Positions 49,900-62,773 of a DNA stretch of 64,000 nucleotides are shown piece after piece. The notes under the pieces were generated by a model that was not told the DNA's origin, ran no database searches, and was given only the letters and a program-made list of their open reading frames with translations. The position numbers and the translations under genes were made by a program. Source of the stretch: Zoroaster sp. YZ-2022 (lineage: Eukaryota; Echinodermata; Asteroidea; Forcipulatida; Zoroasteridae); contig CM055828.1 of the NCBI GenBank assembly GCA_029582265.1, positions 11,200,942 through 11,264,941 on the forward strand, written 5' to 3'. How positions within the stretch are numbered: position 1 is the stretch's first letter; each line of letters begins with the position of its first letter.

Positions 49900-50290
49900 G
49901 ACCGTCAGGGGGGACTGGGGGGGGGGGCAGCCGTCCCCCGGTCCGGAGGGGGGGTGGGGCCCGGACCCCCCTCCCCAAAGATTTTTTTATTTTTTTTTAT
50001 ATATTTTGTTTAAAACATTCTGGTGGAGGGGGGTGGGGGTGGGTGGGGGTGGTTGGGGGACCGGGCCCGAGCTGGAACTTACACAAATCAACCGGGCCCT
50101 TTCTTTATTTTAAGCTCCCCTGAAAACATGAAGTGTAATCATGACGGGTCTCTCGGAAATCACGTGTGGTTAGGGAATGATGCCTGGGGGGGGGGGGCCG
50201 ACCGTGCGCTCTGCCCCCCGGCCCGGCGGTAACTTGTTCCGCTACTGGGCAGTACATGCCATCACTAAGAACTTGGGGGGAGGGGGAAGG
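49900..50290. repeat. G-rich repeat patch, right arm
   Basis: Many G runs of 5-11 bases on the plus strand between 49910 and 50070 and near 50190 and 50275. It mirrors 10620-10985. Run lengths differ from the left arm, as expected for polymerase slippage or sequencing error. Confidence 0.7.
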
Positions 50291-50394
50291 CATTTTATTC
50301 CAAAATTACCGATTCCAATGACAACCCCTGAATGTCACCCATTCTGAACTCACTAAATCGTACATACAGAGTGTACATTTATTTTAAATGCAGA

Positions 50395-51810
50395 TTGATT
50401 CTGTTTTCTTGTCAACAAAGGATCATGGTTGGGTTCATTTACACTGAAGTCATTTCACTTGTTGCATGTGTAAGACCATGTACACTCATTTCTAGATTGG
50501 TTACAAGTATGGGTTATAAACAGGTCAACAAAGTGGTTTCAATTGATTGTTGGGGAGGGAAGTGTGTAACCACAAAAGTCAAGTCATGAAACCCAACAGA
50601 CAGTTAAAATAAATATGTATTTCATTGTTTTATTAGCAATTTACAAGCACCCATACAACTCTTTGATTATTTCAATGTCTAACAATTTATGTACAAAATG
50701 GCATCTGATCTTTAGGTTGTAATTCTGTAGTATGGATGCAGCTACAGACATTTTGCCAATCATGTGTACAACCTTGAAAATGTAAAAATCAATGTAGAAT
50801 TTGTTTTCAAATTGTATAAATTATGTTTTAATTATTTGCAGTATAGGTGAAAACAAAGACAGTTTATAAGCATGTCACAATAAGGAGATGCTTGATTACA
50901 GTGTCGCTATCATTGTCAATGTATCATTATATTTTTGTTATAAACTTAACCTGAAAGTGAAGTATATTATAAATAAAGATTAAATTTATTTTTGTACAAG
51001 ACTTAATACCAAGAGATAAATACCAATGTTGCCTTCATTTAAATCCAAAATTGAAAGGTTTTTCCATAAACAAAGTGAAAAGGGCAACCAATTATCAGAT
51101 TTGATCCAGTGGATATATATTCTGTTTTCTTGTCAACAAAGGATCATGGTTGGGTTCATTTACACTGAAGTAATTTCACTTGTTACATGTGTAAGACCAT
51201 GTACACTCATTTCTAGATTGGTTACAAGTAGGTTAAACAGGTCAACAAAGTGGTTTCAATTGATTGTGGGGGAGGGAAATGTGTAACCACAAAAGTCAAG
51301 TCATGAAACCCAACAGACAGTTAAAATAAATATGTATTTCATTGCTTTATTAGCAATTTACAAGCACCCATACAACTCTTTGATTATTTCAATGTCTAAC
51401 AATTTATGTACAAAATGGCATCTGATCTTTAGGTTGTAATTCTGTAGTATGGATGCAGCTACAGACAGTTTGCCAATCATTTGTACAACCTTGAAAATGT
51501 AAAAATCAATATAGAATTTGTTTTCAAATTTTATACATTATTTTTTAATTATTTGCAGTATAGGTGAAAACAAAGACAGTTTATAAGCATGTCACAATAA
51601 GGAGATGCTTGATTACAGTGTCACTATATCATTATATTTTTGTTATGAAAGTGAAGTATATTATAAATAAAGATTAAATTTATTTTTGTACAAGACTTAA
51701 TACCAAGAGATAAATACCAATGTTGGCTTCATTTAAATCTAAAATTGAAAGGTTTTTCCATAAACAAAGTGAAAAGGGCAACCAATTATCAGATTTGATC
51801 CAGTGGATAT
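50395..51810. repeat. about 700 bp tandem duplication, right arm
   Basis: Mirror of 9096-10510, with the two units in direct orientation to each other. Confidence 0.88.
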
Positions 51811-54059
51811 AATTACATTTAATTTTGTTTGAATTGGGAATTATTTACTTTTTGACAAAAACTCTTCTGCGGGGGGCAGTGGAAGATGGAAAGCACGGAT
51901 GCAAGCTTTCTTCCAACTTTATCATGTAGTAGTTATAAGCTTGTTTTCTAATGAAAGGCTAATTAGCTGAAGGAAAGGAAAGGGGAAATATTTATATGGT
52001 CTTCCATGCTTCATTGTCTTCAGTAACTCCCAACTCCCCCAAACAATTTAACCCACACTTCCTGCTCTTTGAATTTGCAGCCAAGTTTAACCCAGTTACT
52101 ATACATGTAGTCCCCTTCTATCCTAAATCAACTTTGTGACTTTATGCCCATAATAACGCTGAATAGGTTGATCTGGCAAACTATTTTCATATGAGTGATT
52201 TTTAATGTTGATTTATCATCTAGCATGGTTTTTGAAGAGCATGTGTTGGGCTAGTGTCAATATTTAAAATAAAAAACATTGTGTTCCAAGTCACACTTGT
52301 TAATTTCTAATGTATTGCTTAAATCTCACAACATTTCCAAGTTCAACAGCCAATATCTCAAGAACTAAATGACCTATTAGAAAACAAAAAACACAATTGA
52401 ATTCCTTACATTAATAGCTTGTAATTCTTGTGAAATGAGTTACCATAAATGCTTGCCAATGGTCCAATTAGTGGCACACGAAGTAACGATTTTTACAAAT
52501 TTTAAAAGGTCATATCTCATAGCTTCAATTTGATGTATAAGTTGACAAATTTGTTATTTTTTCATAATCATGAGGAGGTCATATATGACCTTCAAACCAC
52601 CTAATCTGACCTTTACTTGCTGTCCAAACAGGAAGTTCAAATTCAACACATTCTAACGCAAAATTGATATATCTTTTGAATATGAAATTGATATTGTTAT
52701 TATAAAAGATGATAAACCATTGCACAATATAATATTTACATCATCGTTGATAATTTGATTGAACCGGAAGTTGACTTGAACACCCTGTGTTTGTTCAAAC
52801 AAACACTTAAGCTCTAGTTAAAGTATGTATATCATCATATCATCTTAATCAATTATAACTGAAACTCTTACATCTTAAAATGTTGTATCCTATCTATGTA
52901 TGTAAGAACATTCAGTTTGGTATCTTTTCTCCTTTATGGTCAGACGATATTTTCATATAAAGGGTATTTGACTTAATATACAGTATACATGACACAGTAC
53001 CATGTACTGTAGGTATGCATACCCCAAACACTTGTAATGATTTGGCTTAATATACAGTATACATGGCACAGTAATATGTACTGTAGGTATGCATACCCCA
53101 AACACTTGTTATGATTTTTCGAAATACACATTATCAAGGGCAGATCTAGAACAAACGATTTGAGGGTCTGGGGCCTGCTTAAGGGCCTTGGAAGTGTTTG
53201 ATTTTAAGAACTCCCTAAATGCAATATCAGCACTTTCAGCGCTAAGTTGCAAATAATTATAGTATGTAGCTCATGATACAGTGGCGAGTAACCTTATTAA
53301 TTTCTACATTCAACAGATGACGATTTAGTTATTAATTAATAAGTAAATACTATTTGCGATGACACCATGTGAAATTCTGAATTGAGTAGTAATACTCTGT
53401 ATATTAAGCAAAATAGGCCTATCCATTATTTGAAAATATCGTCTGACCATGAATGAGAAAAGATACCAAACTGAATTTTCTTACATACATAGATAGGATC
53501 AAATATTTTAAGAGTTTCAGTTACATGGGTAGTGACCCACCCGGTCAACCATCCATCAGAAGGAGGTTGTTTTTGTACTTCTTGCCTGCGAATCTATATT
53601 CAGACTCCAGCAAAACTTCCAATTGTCCACCTTGTTTGGGGGCAGACGTATGCAATTAGTACTTAGCACTTTGTATGCACATAAACATAAAAGCAATCTG
53701 AAAACTTATGTGGTTACCAGATAGGCCCAAAAATGACAAAACTTGAAAAGAATATAGGCCTATTTACTACTTTTGACATCAGATTCTAGCAGATTTGGTG
53801 TTACTCACCCCATGTAACAATTTGCAGCAAAATATCTTAAAAGACAAAAAAAACAAATTGGAGGGAGAAAAAGGGGGCGTGGCTATATTTTTCAGGCGGC
53901 CATATCTCGGAAACGACTTGGTGTTGGGAGCAAAAAGTTGTTGTGTGTTCATTACTCCCATAAAGGTATGTTGTATTTTTTTTAGCAAAATCTGAAATTG
54001 GTCACTGAAAATTTTTCGAATATTTAGGTGATTTGGCATGGAATGACTCTACTTTAAAA

Positions 54060-55560
54060 ACTACTCTTTAACCAAAACGAATGCTTTTGTTTTAGCAGTC
54101 TGATCCCTTGTTGGTATGGCATGATGAACTTAGAAAACACATCAGTAATCACGAGAACATTCTCTGTTCTGTCGGAAGTATACTCTAAAAACGTACTGTC
54201 AATGGCTATGACAACCTAAGGATTATTTTCAACCAAGTGACCAAGAGGGTTTCTGACTGCAGGTCTAAAAAGTTTAGAAACTACACACTGCTCACAATTC
54301 CCAATCCACTTTTTAATTTCAGCATAATGCTAGGCCAATAGCAGCAGGAACGAACTAAAGAAAGAGTTCTTTTTATGTACTACGAACTGCTCACAATTCT
54401 CAATCCACTTTTTAATTTCAGCATATATGCTACGCCAATAGCAGCAGGAACGAACTAAAGAAAGAGTTCTTTCTATGTACTAGTCAGGATGTTGGGTTTT
54501 AAAGATGAAGGCAATACAGTTTGATTTCCCTTTGAAGTACACGATTCACCAAAGAGAAACGTTTAATTTGTCCCAACATAGTTTGTACCGTTCGAGATTC
54601 ACCCTTTCACTGTCGTCTAGACAATCAAACCTTCAACATCACTTCCAAAGCTTGGCTTTGTCTTTGACTCTACAATTACAATGAGCAACCATATCACTAC
54701 TGTATGCAGATCAGCCAATCATTATATCTGCAACATCAGCAGAATCCGAAAGTACACGACGCTGACACCTGTCTGAAACAGTCTGATATTCATAGATTAC
54801 AGAAACTGTAAAAGTGTAGATGCATTTAAAATACCAACTGTGGTAGATGACTTCTTGCTCTGAACGGCTCGACCAGTGCCATATCAGAAAACTTACCAGA
54901 TGTTTCAGCCATAATAGTGACAATAGACTCAGGAGAAATAAAAATGTTTTGTTGGAGGTCTCTCTAGCAAAGCCAATGGTCTCCTGCTACATACTCACAA
55001 CCATGTTTTGCAATGACAAAACAGACTTCCAAAATAATCTCCATTAGTTTCATTCATCAATTTGAGAAGTGGTTGTAAAATATTCATGCCAAGCAAGCTT
55101 GGAACTTGCCTCTTATGTTCTCTATGTTCTTTGTCAACTGAATCTTTGACAATCAAAATACCCATCTGCGGAATAATCGTCCCTTCACACTTAATGTCAG
55201 TTTCAATGTACCCAAAGTATTCCGTGAGGGTGGACACCATCGAACCAGTATCAACAAGACATTTACCTCTTTACCACCAATTCGGACTGCCATCGTTGGA
55301 CACGTACCAGCACAATTATGCTTTCTAAAACCTGTACCTATTAAGTCCACTCCATGCCTCCCAACCGATGGACCTGAAGCGATGGGGTCTATTTCCGATG
55401 AAGACTTCTCGATATCTCCCTTCTTCAGTTGTTGGATGAGTTCCTTCTTTAAGTTGTTGTTTGTAATACCTGTCTTTAGTATGACCTAACCCTTGACACA
55501 ATTTACATTTAAACTGTATTCTACTTCTATCGCCCTGGTTTTGATTAGCCTCGTTTTTTT
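54060..55560 (-). pseudogene. Ty3/gypsy-type retroelement remnant, right arm
   Basis: Mirror of 5360-6860 with the same zinc-knuckle, protease (Asp-Thr-Gly, in the frame 54995-55240) and integrase pieces, the same frameshifts, the same 100 bp duplication and the same missing reverse transcriptase. Identical lesions in both arms mean the decay preceded the arm duplication, or that the arms are alleles. Confidence 0.82.
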
Positions 55561-57331
55561 ATTGTTTTATTTTATTATTATTTTTTCATTCTTCCATTCT
55601 TCGTGTAAAATGTGATGGAGTTCATTTTTGAAAAAAAAAAATTCTTAGTGCAGATGCGACAGTAATATCTTTCCCATATGTTCCTGTAGACGAAGCCAAA
55701 TCAATATTTAGGCTAGACTGTAGTTTTAACAACAAAACCTAATAAACTATGACGACTTTCTTTGGGAGTGAGGATGGGAGATAAATTGTGCGAATTCCCT
55801 CTACAGGCCTATTCAAAATTAGGGCTGACATATGGCGGATTGTCGAAATTATCTTTTGTTAAAATGCTGCTCATTTTTATTTTCAGTAATGTATCACCAT
55901 AGATGTCAGACTAACACACGTTACAAATATTATTTTTTTTCAAAAGAGTTTAAATACATGTGCGTCTGCTGTATTTGGTAAATTGATTTGCGGACATTAT
56001 ACAGCGACACATTATTGTTTTATTATTTAAATGTTGTTCTAGCCAGATATTTTATTGGCTGCAGGCCGAAATGTAGGAAAAACATTTTGCTAAATCCATC
56101 GTGATTATTGGGAAATGGAATCAGGCGAGAGCATTGTACAATGTACAACGGCGTGGGGTCATGAAAATTATAAAGTGTTCTTGACTTGGTCAGGGATTTG
56201 TTTTTATTATTATTATGCACAGTTGAAAAATAATGTGTGTAAAAATATGTAAATGTCAAATGATGATGCCAAATTCCAATTCTAAACGTTGTCCTAACCT
56301 TCCCCAAGCCACCCAACAACCTCTGAGCAAAACATAAATATTTATTACCAAAGATTTGGGAAATTTCAAACCATTTTCGAATAATGAAATTTTTGGAACA
56401 TGAGATACTAGCCCATATATCTCGAGTATGTTTTCACTTAACTTTGAACATAAGTATATAATTTTCTTTTGTTCGTTTGAATTTTGTAAGTGACTCGTGA
56501 CTCGGACTCGACACTGGGGACTCGGACTCGGACTCAGACTTGACACTGGGGACTCGGACTCGGACTTGAGGTTTAAAGACTCGAATACAAGTCTGCTCTG
56601 ATCTCAAGTCAAAGTATTCACTATCCATTTGTTTCATGTGGTATAACCAAGGTAATTATTAACGTTCTGTCTAAATGTTCAGTACTCAGTGAGTCAGTAA
56701 AACACCTTCAACAGCCACTGATATATTGTACACAATCACAGCTTCATAAAAAATGTTGTCTCAAATATGAGCTTTAAGATTTCAAAATTGGACGGTATAA
56801 AATTAGAAAATTAGCAATAGCAATAACAGTGATGTAGTGCCTTGATGCTGAGCCTTGGCCTTAAGGCTGCCTTAAGGCTTGATTTTAGGGCCTTGGCCTT
56901 AGCCTTAAGGCTTGAGGGCAAAAGCCTTGGCTTTGGCCTTGAGGGTCAAAGCCTTGCAACTTCAGGGCCTTGCTCTTCAAGGCCCATCGATTTTTGAATT
57001 TTTCAGGTAAATTTGTTTGAAATTTTGCTTTTCTACAAACATACAACTTGGAGTCAGCTGTCTGCAAAGTCTGCAGTATCTAATTTAATCATGTTTTACC
57101 ATGGAGGAGGGAAAACACCCTAGACTTGTGTGTTGACACACTTTCACTTTTACAGCATCACATTTTGTTACCATGATAGTACATTTTGCTGCTTCCCCCA
57201 AAACAAAGCTATAATAATTTTCTGTATACATGTACTTGTAGGGCCAAGGAGATATAATTATACTTAACTTGCATACAGTTATATGGGGTAGATAGAACAT
57301 CATCTGATTTGTGCTGTGGACTGCTTTATTT

Positions 57332-59870
57332 ATTTATTTATCGTATGGTTCATACAAAGTTAACATGACAAGGTTAGGTTATGGATCCAGTTTAATGCAG
57401 ACTGGTCGAGTTCAGTTAAATTTCCATCACATCTGTAAATAATACAGTCATGAACGATGTGATGTAGTCTGGTCATCATGACCACAGGTACATTTAGCGT
57501 TGACACCTAGTCCCATGCGGAGCATGTTATGTCCAAATCGGCCATGGCCAGTTCTTAGTCTGTTAAGTTTGACCCAGCAGTGGCGAAATGTAGTTAAATA
57601 TCCACGTCCTGGATTCTGATTCTTGTCACATATTCCGCCACGTGTTTAGTGCCCAAGTCTTTGGGTGCGATCCGGTGCTAATTTCTAGCAGTTTGTGGGC
57701 TTGTTGATGGAAAGGATTTCTTGATGGCAGTTGCAGTTGTGGTGGGGGTTTTTGATTGGTGTTTGTCAACAGTTGATGAAGCAGATGGGAGTCACACCCA
57801 GCGGCACGTCGCGCAAGAGCAAGGTATTGCTGCTGTCGTCTCACTTCATGAGGAGCAATTCCACTGACTACTGGAAGGTATTGAGTGGGAGTTGATCTGA
57901 TACATCCTGAGATGATGCGCATGGTGTTGTTAAGGGCTACGTCAATCTTGCTGGTGTGGGTGCTCCTTGCCCATACCGGTGCACAGTACTCTGCAACAGA
58001 GTATACTAAAGCTATTGCTGAGATTCGAAGAACGTTGTAGTCTGTGTTACATGTGCATATTTTTCTTTTTTCTGAGCCAGCTATAACTATTTGGGTTTAT
58101 TTAAAAAGCACATGTTAAAGCACCTGTGGTTAAAGCAGTAGTGCTCTTTGTGGACACAAAATGGCTATTGTCCTGTTCAGTGCATTTGACACAAATATTA
58201 TGTAACTAACATGCGTTGTATTTTTGTACACAAAATGGCTATTGTCCTGTTCAGTGCATTTGGCACAAACATTATGTAACTACCATGCATTGTATTTTTG
58301 TGCAAGTTGTATAAAACACTGGGTTTTGCATCATGATCTACACATTCATCTGAGCAACACCAACTGGTCAGCCGTAGGCTCTGCTCTGACACTACCAGAT
58401 GTGTGTCACTTATTCAGCCTTTGCCACACCATGGTTCAGTCAGTACCTTGGTGCTTCGGCCCTACAATGAGACAGTGAGTCTACACTGTTCTCTGTCTCC
58501 TTCTAGTTGATGGCCTGAACCATCCGGTTCTTATTACTCTTCTTCCAGTCGATGGCTTTGAACCCACGCCCGGTTCATTGCGCTGTGTAGATGGCTCTGA
58601 ACCCACGCCCGGTTCATTGCTCTTCCTAGATGTCCTAGACCAGACCGGTCCAGTGAACAAGCGAGCCCTTATCTGCCAGCCATACGATGTGACAGTCCAT
58701 CGACGGGAAGAACAGCCGTGCAAAACCCATTTTGTTTATCTTACCTGGTATTTAAATTGTATTAAATTAATTTTGTGATGAAATAAATTATTCAATTATT
58801 GTGTAAATATAATTGCTGGTTGTTTTCGTACGATTTTTATTTTCTTTCTGCCGTGCTCTAGTTCTTTTAATTTACATGAATTAGGCACACGTAACAGTCT
58901 GCGCCCCAGGAAAGGCCTGCTAGTTGTCTAATGAGACAGTTGCGAGCGTTGGCTTTCTGTGCGAGCTGTGTGAGATGGCTTTTGTATGTTAGAGATCTGT
59001 CCAAAGTAACACCAAGATACTTGGGGAAATCATCATACGGGATGGTTGTGCCATTGCAAACGACTTTGATTTTGTAGTTAGCCAGTCTAGTTGCTAAACA
59101 GTTTTGGTGATGTTAAGTCGGAGTCTCCAGTTTTTAGAGGTAACGGCTTAAGGATTCCATATCGGTGCCAAGTGTTGTTTCAAGCTTGTTAAAGTTTTTG
59201 GCAGAGGTTAGGAGTGCTTTGTCATCTGCGTAGATGTATTTCTTTGAGACAGTGGTTGGTAGGTCAGCAGTGTAAATGTTGAATTAAATCGGTGCGAGCA
59301 CTAAGCCCTGCGGGATCCCGTTTTTCAGGAAGCATTTTGTACTGGTTTCTTCGCCAACCGTCATTGTAAAGCTTCTGCAGGTGATCATTGTCATGAGAAA
59401 GTTTACTAAGGTTTTATCAGGTATGATTTTTGTGTAGTTTTAGGGCAAGACCGTGTCATATGCTGCTGATAGATCGACCAGTACAGCACCGTTCTTGAGA
59501 CCTTTTTGGAAGTTGTCCTCTATGTCTTCTGTGATGAATGTTACTTGGTCTGTTGTACAGCGTCCTGTACGGAAGACGGGCTGCTCAGGTGGGAGTTGAG
59601 GATCCACTCAATGGGTTGGATACGATTGTATATTAGTCTCTCCATCACTTTGTAGATTATGCACAGTAGGCTTATTGGACGGTAGCTGCCCGGGTCTTCG
59701 GCGGCCTTGTCCGGTTTGAGAATTCCCATTACTTTAGCATGTCTCCATATTTTTGGGATTTTCTGAACTTTGATACAGGTGCTGAACTGCTGATGTAATC
59801 TCGAAGCCATTCAGTGGATTTTGGTCCAAGATTTTTGACAAATTCTGGGTGAATATAGTCTGGTCTGTTT
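57332..59870 (-). pseudogene. non-LTR retrotransposon (LINE) remnant, right arm
   Basis: Mirror of 1060-3598. The N-terminal reverse transcriptase block is open at 59541-59810 (KVMGILKPDK, GSYRPISLL, VMERLIYNRI), where the left arm has lost one base. The 3' tail is at about 57332-57345. The inserted 851 bp element is at 58045-58895. Confidence 0.88.
58045..58895. mobile_element. 851 bp inverted-repeat element in the LINE, right arm
   Basis: Mirror of 2031-2881, flanked by AGTCTG on both sides (58039-58044 and 58896-58901), which is the complement of the left-arm target duplication. Confidence 0.75.
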
Positions 59871-60989
59871 TAGGTAATGCTAATATTTCTAACCATGATG
59901 GCCCAGAAAATAAAATTACTTCCATGTTACATAATAACGAGGTAACATCAGTTAAAAACAGCCGTTCTTAGATCCCCTTTTGTTATACTCTGTTTAGATT
60001 AATGTGCATCAGTATGGAAGCAAACCATTCTTTTTGTTATATTTAAATGGTATCCACGAAGACCTAAACTTCTACTCAGTCATATATTTGTACGTGAAGT
60101 TTTTATTCTTACTTTGAGCGATTCGTTATGATGTGACATGTTTTATATTAGTAGTAATTTTATACTAGAGGGCCTTGGCCTTGGCCTTGAGGGTTAAGCC
60201 TTGGCCTTGGCCTTAGCCTTAAGGCTTGAGGGTCGAAGCCTTGGCCTTGAGGGTCAAAGCCTTGGCCTTGGCCTTGAGGATCAAAGCCTTTGCTCCAACA
60301 CTGAACAATAATAAGTGTCCCAAACACAATCACAATGTTCACTAGGTGAATCAGCTTTGGTAAATCAAATACAGTAGATGTCACAAGCCAACAATTCTCC
60401 AACACAGGTATTGTCATCACCATGTTCTGTAAATCCAGGTGTCGCACTCGGACAGAAGATTGAAGAGTAGTGTAGAACTTAAGAACATCTTTCTTCTCAA
60501 CAACTGTGGTTCCAGAAGCATGACCTCAATCCACTGACGTGATTGTAATGACATTTCACATTTGACAGAAAGTACAAGATGAATAGGCACTTTTCCGATA
60601 TTTCTTATCTTGTTCAACATTAAATCTAAATTTCTCTAATAGGTAAATAACATTCCGTTACATAAAGTCGGTATTCAGTGCGTATTCAATTTTATGTGTG
60701 CGACTGTAGTAAATTTATACATGAGAAAAACAAATTAGGAATTGGTCTAATAATCCCCTAAATGGTGCAATACACCAACATTGTTAAAAGCACACTTGTC
60801 ATGCTTGTCTGACTCTAAATTGGCCCCATTCTAGGCCCAGGGCCAATACACTGGACTCCCTCTGTATCCTTGATCCTAATGTTAGCCCCACACGTACAAA
60901 AGAGGAGCAATTTCTTAAAACTTTTGATCTGCTAATTGGCATAAAGTTCACTATTGTGTGATCGGTAATTTTGGTGAAATTTTATTTTT

Positions 60990-61240
60990 AGGTGTTCGGG
61001 TATGTGCCCGAAACACCTATTGTTTTTGTACGTTTTTTTTTTAGGTGTTCGAGAGCGCAGCGCGAACACCTATTGCTTTTGTACTGTTTTGGTGTTCGAG
61101 CGCGCAGCCCTAACACCTATTGTTTTTGTACTGTTTTTTAGGTGTTCGAGCGCCCAGCGCGAACACCTATTGTTTTTGTACTGTTTTTAATAGGTGTTCG
61201 AACGCGCAGCGCGAACACCTATTGTTTTTGTACTGTTTTT
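60990..61240. repeat. array of five hairpin units
   Basis: Units begin at 60990, 61043, 61090, 61140 and 61192, 47-53 bases apart. Each is GGTGTTCG-centre-CGAACACC (third unit eroded) followed by TATTGTTTTTGTACTG and T residues. Open frames across it translate the repeat only. Only one unit exists at the matching place in the right arm (46435). Confidence 0.88.
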
Positions 61241-62137
61241 TTTTTTTTTTTTTTACTTCTTCTCAGTGGTGCTTGTCCGGTAACAAAGGCATCCTTGCTA
61301 AGCATATACAGCCTTCAAATTTAACACATAAACAGAACATATCAAGCAGACGAAACCGTTTTCTGTGACGTCATGATTACGTCATCAGGTGTCGAATTAC
61401 GCTAAATCAAAGTTTAATATTTTGAAAAAATCATATCTCATGAACCACAAAAGATATTTTCACAATCTTTGCATCATATGACAGATCTTGAATTATGTAA
61501 TTTTTCGTTTTTAGATGTGACCCAATCTGACCTTTCCTTCCGGTCAAAACCGGAAGTTGACAATTTCAAAATTTCAAAAAATCATATCTCATGAACCATA
61601 GAAGATATTTTCACAATCTTTTTATCATCTTAAAGATCTTGAACTATGTCACATTTCGTTTTCAGACGTGACCCCAATCTGACCTTTCCTTCCGGTCGAA
61701 ACCGGAAGGTTAAGTGAAACAATATGCTGAATTACTATTCCCTGTATGTACGAATTAGCCCATATCGCGTGTGCACAGAATACGTACACACAGCAATATA
61801 CGGAGTTTAATATTGGCCTACAACGTAAAGGCCTTGTCACACGGGGCAATTTTCGGGCAATTTTCAGGCAATAAAAGTTGCTGGCAATAAGATTTCTCGG
61901 AGATTGCCCTGTGTGGCATTTCATGCAATCCAGTGGCAATGAGTAGACTAGCTTTCTAATTTGAGGCAATCTGTCGAGGCAATCTCCAATCACATTGCGT
62001 ATCAGTGATCACGTGACATTTTATCACAAGCAAAACATTTTCAGCGGCGGCCATTTAATTCTCGTTTACATGAAAAAATACTGAGGAATTTTGCCGTTCT
62101 TTTTAACTCCAAAGCAAAATACAAGAAAACAAAATGG

Positions 62138-62262
<125 letters not shown>

Positions 62263-62773
62263 ATAGATTTATATAGCGCACGTATCCACCAACTAAGTGG
62301 CGCTCAAGGCGCATTATATTATTATCCCTGCTCATAAGGCTCATAAGGCTCATAAATCATTCCTGAAACCATCTCAGCTCCTGGGAGTATACAGCTCAAT
62401 TGCTGCCATTTCTAGCGCATATAGAGCAAACCATCTCTGCCTTCACAGGTACCCATTTAACCCCTGGGTGGAGAGAAGCAATTATGGTTAAGTGTCTTGC
62501 TCAAGGACACAGGTGTCACGGCCGGGGCTTGAACCCACACTCTGCTGCTGGCAACACCAGAACTTGAGTTCAGTGCGCTAGACCGCACGACAATCCACTT
62601 TACGTGCATTATACAACACACGGGACCTACGGCTTTACGTCCCATCCGAAGGACGAAGCAATTATGGTTAAGTACCTTGCTCAAGGACACAAGTGTCACG
62701 ACCGGGGCTCGAACCCACACCCTGCTGCTGGCAACACCAGAACTTGAGTTCGGTGCGCTAGACCGCTCGGCCA
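62263..62773. mobile_element. SINE-like or composite insertion next to the TAA run
   Basis: Begins TGTATAGATTTATATAGCGC and contains two direct copies, 180 bp apart (62475 and 62655), of a segment of about 110 bp. The segment includes TTGCTCAAGGACACA, GAACCCACAC and GTGCGCTAGACCGC. Absent from the matching place near 47380, where GGGTTA joins CGAGAAAGAG directly. Frames such as 62457-62774 (minus) are repeat translations. Confidence 0.72.

Larger units (their letters stand above)
31695..60928. repeat. right arm of the giant inverted repeat
   Basis: This is the reverse complement of 1-28550 with about 0.7 kb net extra length. The inner boundary is judged from the match of bases from 31695 to the last bases before the N gap. 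The outer match runs to the complement of window base 1 at 60928, so the real boundary may lie further out. This arm keeps open reading frames (the discoidin exons, and the LINE reverse transcriptase block at 59541-59810) that are frameshifted in the left arm, so it is the more reliable copy. Confidence 0.97.
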
